Shown here one piece after another: positions 55,023 through 64,000 of a DNA stretch of 64,000 nucleotides; the stretch's first letter is position 1, and the number at the start of each line of letters is the position of its first letter. Source of the DNA: Dolichospermum flos-aquae CCAP 1403/13F (GTDB lineage Bacteria > Cyanobacteriota > Cyanobacteriia > Cyanobacteriales > Nostocaceae); contig NZ_CP051206.1 of assembly GCF_012516395.1 (NCBI RefSeq), positions 3,578,501 through 3,642,500 on the forward strand, given 5' to 3'. The position numbers were made by a program, and so were the translations under genes. The notes below the pieces were generated by a model. That model did no database searches, had not been told where the DNA came from, and saw nothing but the letters and a program-made list of their open reading frames with translations.

Positions 55023-55454
55023 CTACCCCAACCTCGGACGAATCCCATAATTTCTATATTGCCAATAATCCCGCAAAATCCGGTCATGATCAAAACACAA
55101 ATTACCTGGAACACACCAAGGCTCAAAAATACCCAACCCCTTAGCATCATCACCCGCTAAAGGCTCACCCGTAGCTGTTGCTAAAAACACAATACTAATC
55201 GTATGTTTACGAGGATCGCGCTCAGGATCAGAATATACTAATAACTGTTCTATTAACTCTACTTTTAAGCCTATTTCTTCTTCTGCTTCCCTAATTGCTG
55301 CCTTTTCTACCGATTCACCATAATCAACAAAACCACCGGGTAGCGCCCAGCCTAAAGGTTCATTATGTCTTTCAATCAGGATAATGGGGCGATGAGGTCT
55401 ATCAATTAATTCAATAATAATATCAACGGTGGGTGCAGGATTTCTGTAAGTCAT
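55023..55454 (-). CDS. Nudix hydrolase
   Basis: A 143-residue Nudix protein. The Nudix box GGFVDYGESVEKAAIREAEE is present with the trailing EIGL, so the metal-binding Glu residues are intact. Substrate is probably a nucleoside diphosphate derivative. The start is taken as ATG at 55454 (MTYRNPAPTVDIII). A longer frame up to 55550 would translate a palindromic element (55478-55510) and is rejected. Confidence 0.85.
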   Translation of the reverse strand: MTYRNPAPTVDIIIELIDRPHRPIILIERHNEPLGWALPGGFVDYGESVEKAAIREAEEEIGLKVELIEQLLVYSDPERDPRKHTISIVFLATATGEPLAGDDAKGLGIFEPWCVPGNLCFDHDRILRDYWQYRNYGIRPRLG

Positions 55455-55477
55455 GATTCGGTTATGGTAGGGATTAT

Positions 55478-55510
55478 AGATCCCCGACTTCTCAAAGAAG
55501 TCGGGGATCT
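55478..55510. repeat. AGATCCCCGACTTCT palindrome, compact copy
   Basis: Two perfect 15-nt arms with a CAA loop, 24 bp upstream of the Nudix start. Confidence 0.9.
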
Positions 55511-55610
55511 GAGTTAATCTTCTCATTTCTTCACGAATCACAACAGTCAAGACTGACTATGCCATGATAAATTCAATGCGTAAGTCCTAAAAATATATTT
55601 CAGGTTAAAT

Positions 55611-57119
55611 ATGCCTTTTCCTAGATCCAGTGGTATTTTACTTCATCCTAGTTCTTTTCCCAGTCGGTTTGGTATTGGGGATTTGGGTTTGGAAGCTTAT
55701 CGGTTTATTGATTTTCTCAAACATAGTCATCAGCAATATTGGCAAGTTTTACCTCTAGGTCCGACTGGTTACGGTAATTCCCCTTATATGTGCTACTCCG
55801 CAATGGCGGGAAATTACTTTTTGATTAGTCCCTCAAAGTTGCTAGATGAGGGTTTGTTAATTCCAGAAGATTTGGCTGATTTACCAGATTTTTCTGTAAA
55901 TAAAGTAGATTTTAACGAAGTTATCCCTATTAAGGTTAATCTACTCATTAAAGCTTGTGAGGATTTTAAAACTAAAGCAAATTCAACTCAAAAAGCAGCT
56001 TTTGCTAAGTTTTGTGCTGATAAAGGCTATTGGTTAAATAATTATGCGCTATTTATGGCGATTAAAGATATCCAAGACGGTGCAAGCTGGTACAATTGGG
56101 AGCCAGAATTAGCAAAGCGTGAACCAGCAGCTTTAGCCCAGATGGAAAAAGATTTGGAAGAGGAGATTTTTTATTACAAGTTTGTTCAATATGAGTTCTT
56201 CCGGCAGTGGTCAGAACTGAAAAAATATGCTAACGAAAATGGGATAGAGATTATTGGTGATATTCCCATTTACGTAGCCCATGATAGTGCTGATGTGTGG
56301 GCTAATCCTGAGATTTTTGCTTTAGATGAAGAAACGGGAGAAGTGGCTTTAATGGCGGGAGTTCCACCCGACTACTTTAGCGCTACTGGTCAATTGTGGG
56401 GAAATCCGGTTTATAACTGGGAAGAATTGCAAAAACAAGATTTCAAATGGTGGATATTACGCTTTGAGGCGATGCTGGATTACGTGGATATAATTCGCAT
56501 TGATCATTTCCGGGGTTTTGAGGCTTATTGGGCTGTTCCCCAGGGAGAAACTACTGCCATGAATGGCGAATGGATTGAAGCGCCTGGAGTGGCTTTATTT
56601 GAGGCAATTAGAAAGCGTTTGGGTAAGTTACCTGTTTTGGCGGAGGATTTGGGAATTATTACGCCAGAAGTGGAGGCACTGCGAGATCAGTTTGAGTTTC
56701 CAGGGATGAAGGTGTTGCAGTTTGCCTTTGGTTCTGATCCCGGAAATCCATTTTTACCCTTTAACTACACTCGTAATGCTGTAGTTTATACAGGTACTCA
56801 CGACAACGATACGACTGTAGGCTGGTTTAACACGGGAAATGATTATGAAAAGCAAAATTTATTGTTGTATTTGGGTTGTATAAGTCCTGATGGTATACAC
56901 TGGGACTTAATTAGATTAGCTTTAAGTTCGATCGCTAATCAAGCGATTATACCTTTGCAGGATGTATTAGGTTTGGGAACTGAAGCCCGGATGAATTTTC
57001 CTAGTACAGCGGAGGGAAATTGGGAGTGGCGTTACCAACCAGGTGTATTAACGCCAGATTTAAGCGATCGCTTAAAAACTCTCACTCTCCGTTACGGACG
57101 CGCTCATAGAGAAAAGTAG
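55611..57119 (+). CDS. malQ: 4-alpha-glucanotransferase (amylomaltase)
   Basis: A 502-residue GH77 enzyme that disproportionates alpha-1,4-glucans, in glycogen metabolism. Catalytic residues are in IIRIDHFRGFEAYW (nucleophile Asp), LPVLAEDLGIITPEVEALRD (acid/base Glu) and YTGTHDNDTTVGW. The substrate loop GPTGYGNSPYMCYSA is also present. Length is standard. It is separate from its neighbours. Confidence 0.95.
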   Translation: MPFPRSSGILLHPSSFPSRFGIGDLGLEAYRFIDFLKHSHQQYWQVLPLGPTGYGNSPYMCYSAMAGNYFLISPSKLLDEGLLIPEDLADLPDFSVNKVDFNEVIPIKVNLLIKACEDFKTKANSTQKAAFAKFCADKGYWLNNYALFMAIKDIQDGASWYNWEPELAKREPAALAQMEKDLEEEIFYYKFVQYEFFRQWSELKKYANENGIEIIGDIPIYVAHDSADVWANPEIFALDEETGEVALMAGVPPDYFSATGQLWGNPVYNWEELQKQDFKWWILRFEAMLDYVDIIRIDHFRGFEAYWAVPQGETTAMNGEWIEAPGVALFEAIRKRLGKLPVLAEDLGIITPEVEALRDQFEFPGMKVLQFAFGSDPGNPFLPFNYTRNAVVYTGTHDNDTTVGWFNTGNDYEKQNLLLYLGCISPDGIHWDLIRLALSSIANQAIIPLQDVLGLGTEARMNFPSTAEGNWEWRYQPGVLTPDLSDRLKTLTLRYGRAHREK

Positions 57120-57169
57120 GGGAAGTGGGGGAAGTAGGGGGAGTAGGGGAGAAATTTTCTTCCTTCTGA

Positions 57170-57212
57170 CAACTAACCACTGACAACTGACCACTGACCA
57201 CTGACAACTGAC
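57170..57212. repeat. ACTGACA heptamer array
   Basis: Degenerate head-to-tail ACTGACA/ACTGACC heptamers in the gap between the convergent malQ and RodZ-like genes. Confidence 0.7.
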
Positions 57213-57214
57213 TC

Positions 57215-57991
57215 CTATGAGTTTGGTTTAGCAGCAATCTTGATTTCTTTGGATTTCCCGATTTCTCCCATTTCCTTTGCTTCCTGCTGATTCACGCTCA
57301 TTAACACACCACCAGCATTATCAGTTTTTACTGTCAGTTGGTCAGTGGCGTTCCAAGTGCGACTAGAACCTTGTGGTAAAACTCCCTCAAAGGCGGTTTT
57401 ACCATCTGTAACCACACTAATCCAAGATGAGGTTTTTAAAGTCACACCAATTTGTACGGATTGATGCTCTTTCTTGCTGAGTAATGTATTACTAGCTGTT
57501 TCTTGCCCTTTTGACTGCGCTGCTGTATTTGGTTGAATTTGGCGGTTATTTGCCTGCAAGGTGGCATTATTCAACAACTGGGATAAACCGTTCACAGAAC
57601 AGAAAATTAACCCGATATAAAGCAGGTAAAGATGAATAGGACGTAATTGAGGAACAGCTTGTGCTTTCCAATGGGATTTAACACCCACTGATTGAGAACC
57701 AATGGGGAAATGACTGGCAAATTCTGCTCCCCGAACTCCTAAAGCTTCTGCAAACTGTCTAATTAAGCCTTGAATATAAATTGGTTCTGGTAAGTCGTTT
57801 AAATTACCTTCTTCAATTGCTTGCAAAAGTCGTCGAGGAATTCTAGTTAATCCGACTAACTCATCCAGATTTAAACCTTTTTCTTGCCGTAGTGAAGCTA
57901 GTTGTGAGCCAAGTTGTCCTAACTTTTCGGCTTGATGTTCCTTGATAGAAGGTTTGATTGGCTGTTCATCCTTCTTTCTGAACCATTTCAT
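57215..57991 (-). CDS. RodZ-like helix-turn-helix membrane protein
   Basis: A 258-residue bitopic protein. Residues about 27-95 are a helix-turn-helix (LASLRQEKGLNLDELVGLTR, IPRRLLQAIEEG, LPEPIYIQGLIRQFAEALG), then a membrane helix near residues 120-142 (LYLLYIGLIFCSVNGLSQLL), then a C-terminal beta domain (QIGVTLKTSSWISVVTDGK) of the DUF4115 type. RodZ links MreB to the wall in rods. The same strand carries a pseudouridine synthase next to it, 16 nt away. Confidence 0.8.
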   Translation of the reverse strand: MKWFRKKDEQPIKPSIKEHQAEKLGQLGSQLASLRQEKGLNLDELVGLTRIPRRLLQAIEEGNLNDLPEPIYIQGLIRQFAEALGVRGAEFASHFPIGSQSVGVKSHWKAQAVPQLRPIHLYLLYIGLIFCSVNGLSQLLNNATLQANNRQIQPNTAAQSKGQETASNTLLSKKEHQSVQIGVTLKTSSWISVVTDGKTAFEGVLPQGSSRTWNATDQLTVKTDNAGGVLMSVNQQEAKEMGEIGKSKEIKIAAKPNS

Positions 57992-58007
57992 ATTTTTCCT
58001 TTACTCC

Positions 58008-58781
58008 TTAACTCGGCTTTGTCTGAATCGGTGTGCGAATTATCTGCTTATTTAAAAAACTCATCTCATCTTCACTAAGATGACGATATTTACCAGATGG
58101 CAAAAATGCTGTTGTTGAGGTTTTTAATTGAATTAAACCAATAGCCGTACGATGTAGCTTGATAACTGGATATCCCAATTGTTCGGCTATGCGGCGAATT
58201 TGACGGTTTCTTCCTTCCTGTAAAACGATCTCTAACCAGCTTTGATCAATATAAGTTTCAATTAAGCGCACTTGAGCAGGTCTTGTGATTCTTCCTTCCA
58301 GAACTATACCCTGACTCCACTTTTTGAGAACTGTTGCTGGAGGACGGCCTTGAACAACAACACGATAGGTCTTAGTAATACTATGACTGGGATGGGTAAG
58401 TCCATAGGTCAGTTCCCCATCATTGGTTAAAATCAATGCTCCTGTGGAGTCTACATCCAAACGGCCTACCGGGTGAATACCCCATCCGGTTCTTAACTCT
58501 GACGGTAGCAGATCCAAAACGGTTGGTCTTCCTTGAGGATCATGGCAAGTAGAGACAATTCCGGCTGGTTTATGCAGTAATAAATACATTTTGGATGGTC
58601 GCTGTTCTGCCAGCACAGGTTGACCATCAATAGAGATTTTGTCTTGAGAGGGATCGACTTTTTGACCTAAATGTGCTACTACCCCGTTAACACATACTCG
58701 TGATTGCCTCATCATTTCTTCGGCTTCACGTCGTGAGGCGATACCCCATTGAGCTAGAATTTTTTGTAACCGTTCCTCCAT
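58008..58781 (-). CDS. rRNA pseudouridine synthase, RsuA/RluB family
   Basis: A 257-residue enzyme with an N-terminal S4 RNA-binding domain (about 1-60, RLQKILAQWGIASRREAEE) and a catalytic domain with the active-site Asp in GRLDVDSTGALILTNDG. The C-terminal block GRNRQIRRIAEQLGYPV is typical. It modifies uridine in ribosomal RNA; the exact site is not determined from sequence. It is divergent from the DUF2993 gene and close to the RodZ-like gene. Confidence 0.9.
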   Translation of the reverse strand: MEERLQKILAQWGIASRREAEEMMRQSRVCVNGVVAHLGQKVDPSQDKISIDGQPVLAEQRPSKMYLLLHKPAGIVSTCHDPQGRPTVLDLLPSELRTGWGIHPVGRLDVDSTGALILTNDGELTYGLTHPSHSITKTYRVVVQGRPPATVLKKWSQGIVLEGRITRPAQVRLIETYIDQSWLEIVLQEGRNRQIRRIAEQLGYPVIKLHRTAIGLIQLKTSTTAFLPSGKYRHLSEDEMSFLNKQIIRTPIQTKPS

Positions 58782-58923
58782 GTTTAAATTGTGATTTTCT
58801 TGCTGAATATTTTTATACTACTAATGTTTGCACTTTGTTGTTAACAAACTTCCATGTTAAAGTTAAGAACTGTTTAAGATGCTCAATAATTAGGCATATT
58901 TACATTGATGTAACCGTCGAAAA

Positions 58924-59637
58924 ATGACAGAACCAAGTTCCCCAAATCCAAATAATAGCAGAGTCAGGATCATTACAAAAGTTTTAACATCAGCGATTAA
59001 GCTCTGGTTAAGAAGCCAATTAAATCAAGTATCTCATTTAGAGGTACAGATAGAAGCAAGCGATCGCCAATTACTTTCTGGTTACATTCCTGGAGTATCA
59101 ATTTCTGCTAGTAATGCAGTGTATCAAGGTCTTCGTGTTACACAAATCGAACTTGAGGCAGAAAAAATCCAACTGAATGTTGCTGCAATATTAAAAGGAC
59201 AACCTTTGCAATTATCAGCAATAGTCCCTGTGGTTGGTAAGCTGATTATCACCGCACAGGATCTTAATAACTCTCTTTCATCTCCATTATTATTAACGGC
59301 TATAAATGATGGACTGATTCCACTATTAGCAGAATACAGGCTAAATTACCCGTTTATTACTTGGGAAAAAATCACCCTTGACAACCAGGTATTGATCCTA
59401 CACGGTATCCCCATTTCTGAAACAGAAGGGGCATTTTTCAATATTCATTTAGGCTTAGAACTACGCAATGGTCAAGAACTGCAATTAACGCAGGTTCAGG
59501 TAAAGACCGATCAAGAGGTGCTTTTGGAAAGGAATTCTCCTTATATGATAAACCTGGGAACAGATGTTGATATCGAAAAAATTTCCCTGCTGCCAGAACA
59601 ATTAACTTGTTATGGACGTATTAATATTAACCCATAA
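58924..59637 (+). CDS. DUF2993 family protein
   Basis: A 237-residue protein. The block VEIQI-like VQIEASDRQLLSGYIPGVSI and VTQIELEAEKIQLN match the DUF2993 family, including mycobacterial LmeA. Length fits. Actinobacterial members affect phospholipid and lipomannan metabolism; the cyanobacterial function is unknown. No signal peptide is obvious. The gene lies alone between the pseudouridine synthase and cdsA. Confidence 0.8.
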   Translation: MTEPSSPNPNNSRVRIITKVLTSAIKLWLRSQLNQVSHLEVQIEASDRQLLSGYIPGVSISASNAVYQGLRVTQIELEAEKIQLNVAAILKGQPLQLSAIVPVVGKLIITAQDLNNSLSSPLLLTAINDGLIPLLAEYRLNYPFITWEKITLDNQVLILHGIPISETEGAFFNIHLGLELRNGQELQLTQVQVKTDQEVLLERNSPYMINLGTDVDIEKISLLPEQLTCYGRININP

Positions 59638-59740
59638 CTATTAAAAAATCAAAACTCAATATTCCCTGAATTTACTTTAAATTGTATGGCTATTGTGAGT
59701 GACATGAGCAAGTTGAGATTAAATCTTATCTTAGTTCCTA

Positions 59741-60631
59741 TTACAGCGTTTTTTCTAATAAAGGTAAAAGTAATGTAACGAAATAATACACTAGAGGAGC
59801 AGTGAAAATATAGCTATCGGTGCGATCTAAAATCCCCCCATGACCAGGGATTAATTGACCTGAATCTTTGACACCGGCATCACGTTTCAGCAAGGATTCT
59901 GTTAAGTCACCCAACAAACTAGCGATACCAATAATTAGACCTAATGTGACACCAGTGATTAACCAATGGGGAAAATGGAGAAGGTAAGCTCCTACCATAG
60001 CAACAGCGACACTGGCAGTAATGCCAAAAACAGCACCTTCTACAGTTTTTTTGGGACTAATATCTGATAATCGCGTTTTCCCGAAGAATTTACCAAAAGT
60101 ATAAGCGCCAATATCCGCAGCCCAAATACATAAGAACGTGAGGATAGTCGCAGTTAAACCCGCGGGGAAGGCAGTTAAATTACCTTGTCCAATATCTTGC
60201 CAATTAGATGGCCAATAACCACCTAAAGGTAAATTACTGCTAATAGCATGATCAATTCCTCGTAAGCGGACCCAGTAACTTGGTAAGTAACCGACATAAA
60301 ACAAACCCATAATAGAAGCGGAAATATCCGCAATGGTGGCTAATTTGGGTTGAAATAGTAAATAAAAACAAATAAGTGTCCCGGCTATGGGCATAATTGC
60401 ATCAGCTAAACTACCATTCAGGGTACAAATTGCCAGTAGAACTTGACTAACAATCATAGTAGTTTTGACTGAGGGTGTGATGCCGCGAGAACGGACCAAA
60501 TTAAAATATTCTTGTTGACCTAAAAATACGACAATAGCGATCGCTATCGTAAAATACCAACCCCCTAAGAGGGTTGCAGATAGCGCCATGATAATCGCAA
60601 TAATTCCACTAATAATTCGAGGCCAGGGCAT
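59741..60631 (-). CDS. cdsA: Phosphatidate cytidylyltransferase
   Basis: A 296-residue polytopic enzyme that makes CDP-diacylglycerol from phosphatidate and CTP. The signature LLKRDAGVKDSGQLIPGHGG followed by ILDRTDS is near the C-terminus, with Mg-binding Asp residues intact. Seven to eight hydrophobic helices precede it. It lies 66 nt from cbiT on the same strand; the pairing has no obvious metabolic meaning. Confidence 0.95.
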   Translation of the reverse strand: MPWPRIISGIIAIIMALSATLLGGWYFTIAIAIVVFLGQQEYFNLVRSRGITPSVKTTMIVSQVLLAICTLNGSLADAIMPIAGTLICFYLLFQPKLATIADISASIMGLFYVGYLPSYWVRLRGIDHAISSNLPLGGYWPSNWQDIGQGNLTAFPAGLTATILTFLCIWAADIGAYTFGKFFGKTRLSDISPKKTVEGAVFGITASVAVAMVGAYLLHFPHWLITGVTLGLIIGIASLLGDLTESLLKRDAGVKDSGQLIPGHGGILDRTDSYIFTAPLVYYFVTLLLPLLEKTL

Positions 60632-60697
60632 AGGATAATATTGGGGATTTTAGATTTGGGATTTTGGATGCAACCCAAAACCGAAAACCTAAGGAAT

Positions 60698-61300
60698 TTA
60701 ATCTAATTTTTCACCACTAAGAATGAAAATGGGATCGGCTGCTACAAAGGTTTGAGAATAGCCCCGTGTTTCTAAGCGATTTACCGCTGACTGGACAACT
60801 TCAATATTCCTAACTCTCAACTGAGAAAAGCTTTGAGAAATAGCATACAGACTTTCTAGACTAGCAGCAGTAGCGACCACTCGGCCAGATGTTGGTAAAT
60901 ATTGCCAGGCCGCTTGGACAATTTCCTGTATGGCTTTTCCACCTTCAATGCAGATCCGATCAGGTAGTAACTTGATTTGATCTAAGCATTCTGGGGCGCT
61001 ACCTTCAATTACTTCGACGTTTTTGACTTCAAAGCGATCGCAGTTGCGTCTAATTAGGTTCGCAACATCCTCATCTCTTTCGATAGCAATCACTCGTCCG
61101 TGGGGACACAATAAGCTCACCTCTATAGGAATTGTACCTGTTCCTGCGCCAATATCCCACAATACCGAATTGGCTTCTAGTCGCAGTTGGGAAATTATCA
61201 GCAATCTTAATTCTCGCTGACTGAGGGGAATACCTGGTAAATTCTCAAATAATTCGTCGGGAATACCTGGGGTAATATAAGGCCAAAGTGGGGAAGGCAT
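60698..61300 (-). CDS. cbiT: Cobalt-precorrin-6B C15-methyltransferase CbiT
   Basis: A 200-residue SAM-dependent methyltransferase in cobalamin synthesis, decarboxylating and methylating at C15. The SAM motif VLWDIGAGTGTIPIE is present, and the start MPSPLWPYITPGIPDE is typical of cyanobacterial CbiT. ATG at 61300 is chosen over an in-frame TTG two codons upstream. The partner cbiD is at 18843. Confidence 0.92.
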   Translation of the reverse strand: MPSPLWPYITPGIPDELFENLPGIPLSQRELRLLIISQLRLEANSVLWDIGAGTGTIPIEVSLLCPHGRVIAIERDEDVANLIRRNCDRFEVKNVEVIEGSAPECLDQIKLLPDRICIEGGKAIQEIVQAAWQYLPTSGRVVATAASLESLYAISQSFSQLRVRNIEVVQSAVNRLETRGYSQTFVAADPIFILSGEKLD

Positions 61301-61393
61301 AAGCAATTAAAAATTAACAATTAAAATTTAACAATTGGGAAAGGGGAAGATAATTTTGGTAGTTATGCTCATCAATGACATCAGGAAACTGCA

Positions 61394-62791
61394 ATGATGA
61401 ATAGGGAAATATTAGCTAATCGCTATGAAGTTCAACAACAGCTAGGCAAAAAAGCCGGGAGAAGGACTTTCTTGGCTACTGATTTAGTAACTGGAAAATC
61501 GGTAATTGTCAAGTTACTTGCTTTTAGTAATGATTTTGAATGGGATGATCTCAAATTATTTGAGAGAGAAGCTCAAACTTTAAAATCTTTATCACATCCC
61601 CATATTCCTGCATACTTAGACTATTTTGAGGTCAATTCCTCTAGATATAAAGGATTTGCCCTGGTTCAGACTTATATTTCAGCCCAAACCTTAGAACAAT
61701 ATTTACAAGCTGGGAGGAAATTTACAGAAATTGAAGTTAAAGAAATTGCTAAAGCAGTTTTAGAAATTCTTATATATTTACATGAGTTAAATCCACCTGT
61801 TGTCCACCGTGATATTAAGCCTAGCAATATTTTATTAGGAGAGCGCTCTGGCAATAGTGTCGGTTTAGTTTATTTAATAGATTTTGGTTCAGTCCAAACC
61901 GTCCTAGCAGCAGAAGGAGGGACAAGAACTGTTGTCGGGACTTATGGTTATATGCCACAGGAACAGTTTGGAGGGCGTACTGTTCCCGCTTCTGACCTTT
62001 ATAGTTTAGGATGCACAATGATTTATTTGGTGACTGGTACTAACCCAGCGGATTTACCCCAAAAGGATTTTCGCATTCAATTTCAGCAAGTTGCTAATCT
62101 TAGTCCCAATTTTGCTAAGTGGTTGGAGCAAATTACAGAACCCAGTTTAGAAAAGCGGTTTTCTACTGCAACCCAAGCACTCAGAGATTTAAAGCAGCCA
62201 CAATATGCTGATACGTTGGCTTTAAATATTGGTAAACCAGCGGGTAGTAAAATTCAATTAACCAAAAATGAAGAGATTTTAGAAATTATTATTCCTCCGG
62301 TTGGCTTTCAATCTTCAATGGTATTTGTAGGTTTTTTTGCCATATCCTGGAATTCTTTTATCTTATTTTGGACTATTGGTGCTTTGTCTGCTCCCTTTCC
62401 GGCAAATATCCCCTTTGCCTTATTTTCATTACCTTTTTGGGGGGCAGGATTTTCGATGATATACGGTATAGTTTCCAGTTTATTTGGTAGTACAAAAATA
62501 CATATAGATTCTCAACAAATTTCTCTTAATCACCAGTTAGGGAAATGGAAAATTCCCCGTCGTCGTTCATTGTCCAGAGAAAATATTGATAAATTAGTTT
62601 ATACACCGAGATATTTTACTAAAGACTCAGATGGAGATAAAACTCAAGTACCTGCAAAATTGGTAATTTGGGCAGGAGTCGAAAAATTTGAGTTTGATGT
62701 TAATACTTTCACCATCAAATCTGAAGCAGAATTAGAATGGTTAGCGAGGGAATTAAGTGATTGGTTAGGGATAGAAATCACCAGTCCTTAG
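61394..62791 (+). CDS. Membrane serine/threonine protein kinase
   Basis: A 465-residue Hanks-type kinase. The kinase domain (about 10-275) has a Lys in VIVKLL, the catalytic HRDIKPSNILL, the DFG-type DFGSVQT and the APE-like region GYMPQEQF. The glycine-rich loop is degenerate (LGKKAGRRTFLA). Residues about 305-360 form two membrane helices and the C-terminal 100 residues a soluble domain (VYTPRYFTKDSDGDKTQVP). Double ATG at the start. Signal and substrate are unknown. Confidence 0.85.
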   Translation: MMNREILANRYEVQQQLGKKAGRRTFLATDLVTGKSVIVKLLAFSNDFEWDDLKLFEREAQTLKSLSHPHIPAYLDYFEVNSSRYKGFALVQTYISAQTLEQYLQAGRKFTEIEVKEIAKAVLEILIYLHELNPPVVHRDIKPSNILLGERSGNSVGLVYLIDFGSVQTVLAAEGGTRTVVGTYGYMPQEQFGGRTVPASDLYSLGCTMIYLVTGTNPADLPQKDFRIQFQQVANLSPNFAKWLEQITEPSLEKRFSTATQALRDLKQPQYADTLALNIGKPAGSKIQLTKNEEILEIIIPPVGFQSSMVFVGFFAISWNSFILFWTIGALSAPFPANIPFALFSLPFWGAGFSMIYGIVSSLFGSTKIHIDSQQISLNHQLGKWKIPRRRSLSRENIDKLVYTPRYFTKDSDGDKTQVPAKLVIWAGVEKFEFDVNTFTIKSEAELEWLARELSDWLGIEITSP

Positions 62792-62795
62792 TTTT

Positions 62796-62817
62796 TAGGG
62801 GTTTAGCAATGCTAAAC
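62796..62817. repeat. GGGTTTAGCA palindrome, third copy
   Basis: GTTTAGCA and TGCTAAAC pair around one base, just after the kinase stop. It is part of the dispersed family at 49992 and 54917. Confidence 0.6.
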
Positions 62818-62830
62818 TCAAACCCATTAA

Positions 62831-62862
62831 AAAAATCCCCCACCTTACGGCAGGGGATTTTT
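62831..62862. terminator. Bidirectional terminator between kinase and psaB
   Basis: AAAAATCCCC and GGGGATTTTT form a 10-bp stem with a 12-nt loop and A/T tracts on both sides, so it can stop the convergent kinase and psaB transcripts. Confidence 0.9.
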
Positions 62863-62887
62863 AATTACCTAAAACTAGTAGTCAGGA

Positions 62888-64000
62888 TCAACCGAACTTA
62901 CCAGCAGTAGAAGCAATGAGGAACGCTGCGTAGGTGAGGATGTAGCCAACAGTGAAGTGAGCTAAACCAACCACACGAGCTTGAACAATGGAGAGAGCAA
63001 CGGGTTTGTCCTTCCAGCGAACCAAGTTAGCTAAAGGAGTACGTTCGTGCGCCCAAACCAAGGTTTCAATTAACTCTTGCCAGTAACCTCTCCAAGAGAT
63101 GAGGAACATGAAACCAGTAGCCCAGACGAGGTGTCCAAAGAGGAACATCCAAGCCCAAACAGACAGGTTATTCATGCCGTAGGGGTTGTAACCGTTAATC
63201 AACTGAGCAGAGTTAGCCCAGAGGTAATCACGGAACCAGCCCATCAGGTAGGTAGAGTTTTCGTTGAACTGAGCAACGTTACCTTGCCAAATACCTAGAT
63301 GTTTCCAGTGCCAGTAGAAGGTTACCCAACCAATGGTATTCAACATCCAGAACATAGACAGGTAGAAAGAGTCCCATGCGGAGATATCGCAAGTACCGCC
63401 ACGGCCGGGACCGTCGCAGGGGAACGCATAACCGAAGTCCTTTTTATCGGGCATCAGTTTAGAACCACGCGCATCCAAAGCACCCTTAACGAGTACCAAG
63501 GTGGTGGTGTGGATAGCCAAAGCGAAAGCGTGGTGAACCAAGAAATCGCCAGGTCCAATGGTCAAGAACAAAGAATTTGTGCCAGAGTTGATGGCATCTA
63601 ACCAGCCAGACAACCAAACGTTACCAGCATTGGGGTAAGCGGTGTAAGCAATACTGTCGGGGTTAGACAACAGTACATTCAAGCCATACAGAGCTTTACC
63701 TTGGGCAGCTTGGATGAATTGAGCAAATACTGGCTCAATCAAGATTTGTTTTTCAGGAGTACCGAACGCAACAACTACGTCGTTGTGAACATATAAACCC
63801 AGGGTGTGGAAACCCAAGAAGAGAGATACCCAGCTAAGGTGGGAGATGATCGCTTCTTTGTGTTGTAACATCCGGTCAAGGACGTTACCTTTGTTTTGTT
63901 CAGGATCGTAGTCACGAACCCAGAAAATTGCTGCGTGAGCAAAAGCACCAACCATCAAGAAACCAGCGATGTACTGGTGGTGGGTGTACAGTGCTGCCTG
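62888..64000 (-). CDS. psaB: Photosystem I P700 apoprotein A2, 5'-truncated
   Basis: The C-terminal 370 residues of a reaction-centre subunit that binds P700, A0, A1 and half of FX. The FX cluster motif [20 protein letters not shown] is present with both cysteines; the other cysteines come from PsaA. The end ASTAGKFG is the typical PsaB terminus. The frame is open at the window edge, so the start is missing. psaA is presumed upstream, outside the window. Confidence 0.97.
   Translation of the reverse strand, partial: QAALYTHHQYIAGFLMVGAFAHAAIFWVRDYDPEQNKGNVLDRMLQHKEAIISHLSWVSLFLGFHTLGLYVHNDVVVAFGTPEKQILIEPVFAQFIQAAQGKALYGLNVLLSNPDSIAYTAYPNAGNVWLSGWLDAINSGTNSLFLTIGPGDFLVHHAFALAIHTTTLVLVKGALDARGSKLMPDKKDFGYAFPCDGPGRGGTCDISAWDSFYLSMFWMLNTIGWVTFYWHWKHLGIWQGNVAQFNENSTYLMGWFRDYLWANSAQLINGYNPYGMNNLSVWAWMFLFGHLVWATGFMFLISWRGYWQELIETLVWAHERTPLANLVRWKDKPVALSIVQARVVGLAHFTVGYILTYAAFLIASTAGKFG

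Overview
The window is a stretch of chromosome from a filamentous, probably heterocyst-forming cyanobacterium (order Nostocales). This is inferred from photosystem genes (psbO, psbE-F-L-J, psaI, a partial psaB), the ndhC-K-J operon, CP12, SigF, many HIP1 octamers (GCGATCGC), abundant tandem heptamer repeats typical of heterocystous genomes, and AT-rich DNA full of small palindromic elements. No species name is claimed. Both ends cut through genes: topA on the left, psaB on the right.

Layout. 1-9 kb: topA (3' part), a 46-residue small ORF, aroQ, a degenerate ADP-ribosylglycohydrolase-like gene, the c-di-AMP phosphodiesterase-type HD protein PgpH, two tandem von Willebrand A proteins and a Slr1339-like protein. 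9-16 kb: a GH10-like lipidless secreted hydrolase, a bifunctional nuclease, ribE, an M23 peptidase, birA and pgeF. 16-27 kb: Uma2, cp12, a DUF3177-like membrane protein, cbiD, guaA, grxC-gshB, then ftsZ and ftsQ on the minus strand. 27-35 kb: a small unknown gene, psbO, sigF, a proline-rich lipoprotein, an 82-residue unknown and an 870-residue repeat protein, then psaI. 35-38 kb: the minus-strand rubA-ycf48-psbE-psbF-psbL-psbJ photosystem II assembly operon.

38-50 kb is the accessory region: an IS200/IS605 element (tnpA and tnpB divergent), a near-identical tandem pair of Rpn/PD-(D/E)XK-type nuclease genes, a MITE-like element, and a giant RTX-type adhesin/exoprotein gene built on a 564-bp tandem repeat and broken by a 10-bp duplication. 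50-64 kb: ndhC-K-J, a second Uma2, a pentapeptide-RidA fusion, a small unknown pair with a coiled-coil repeat, a Nudix hydrolase, malQ, a RodZ-like protein, an RsuA/RluB-type pseudouridine synthase, a DUF2993 protein, cdsA, cbiT, a membrane Ser/Thr kinase and psaB.

No clear new multi-gene defence system is visible. The most notable signals are repeat dynamics: the homogenised RTX array with its frameshift, a 73-bp inverted-repeat element present twice and each time nested in heptamer arrays, fifteen heptamers inserted inside the psbL-psbJ spacer, a family of AGATCCCCGACTTCT palindromes (one abutting a Nudix gene), solo IS605-type ends, and twin GCTTATAAGC palindromes upstream of cp12. No tRNA, rRNA or CRISPR array was found by eye.
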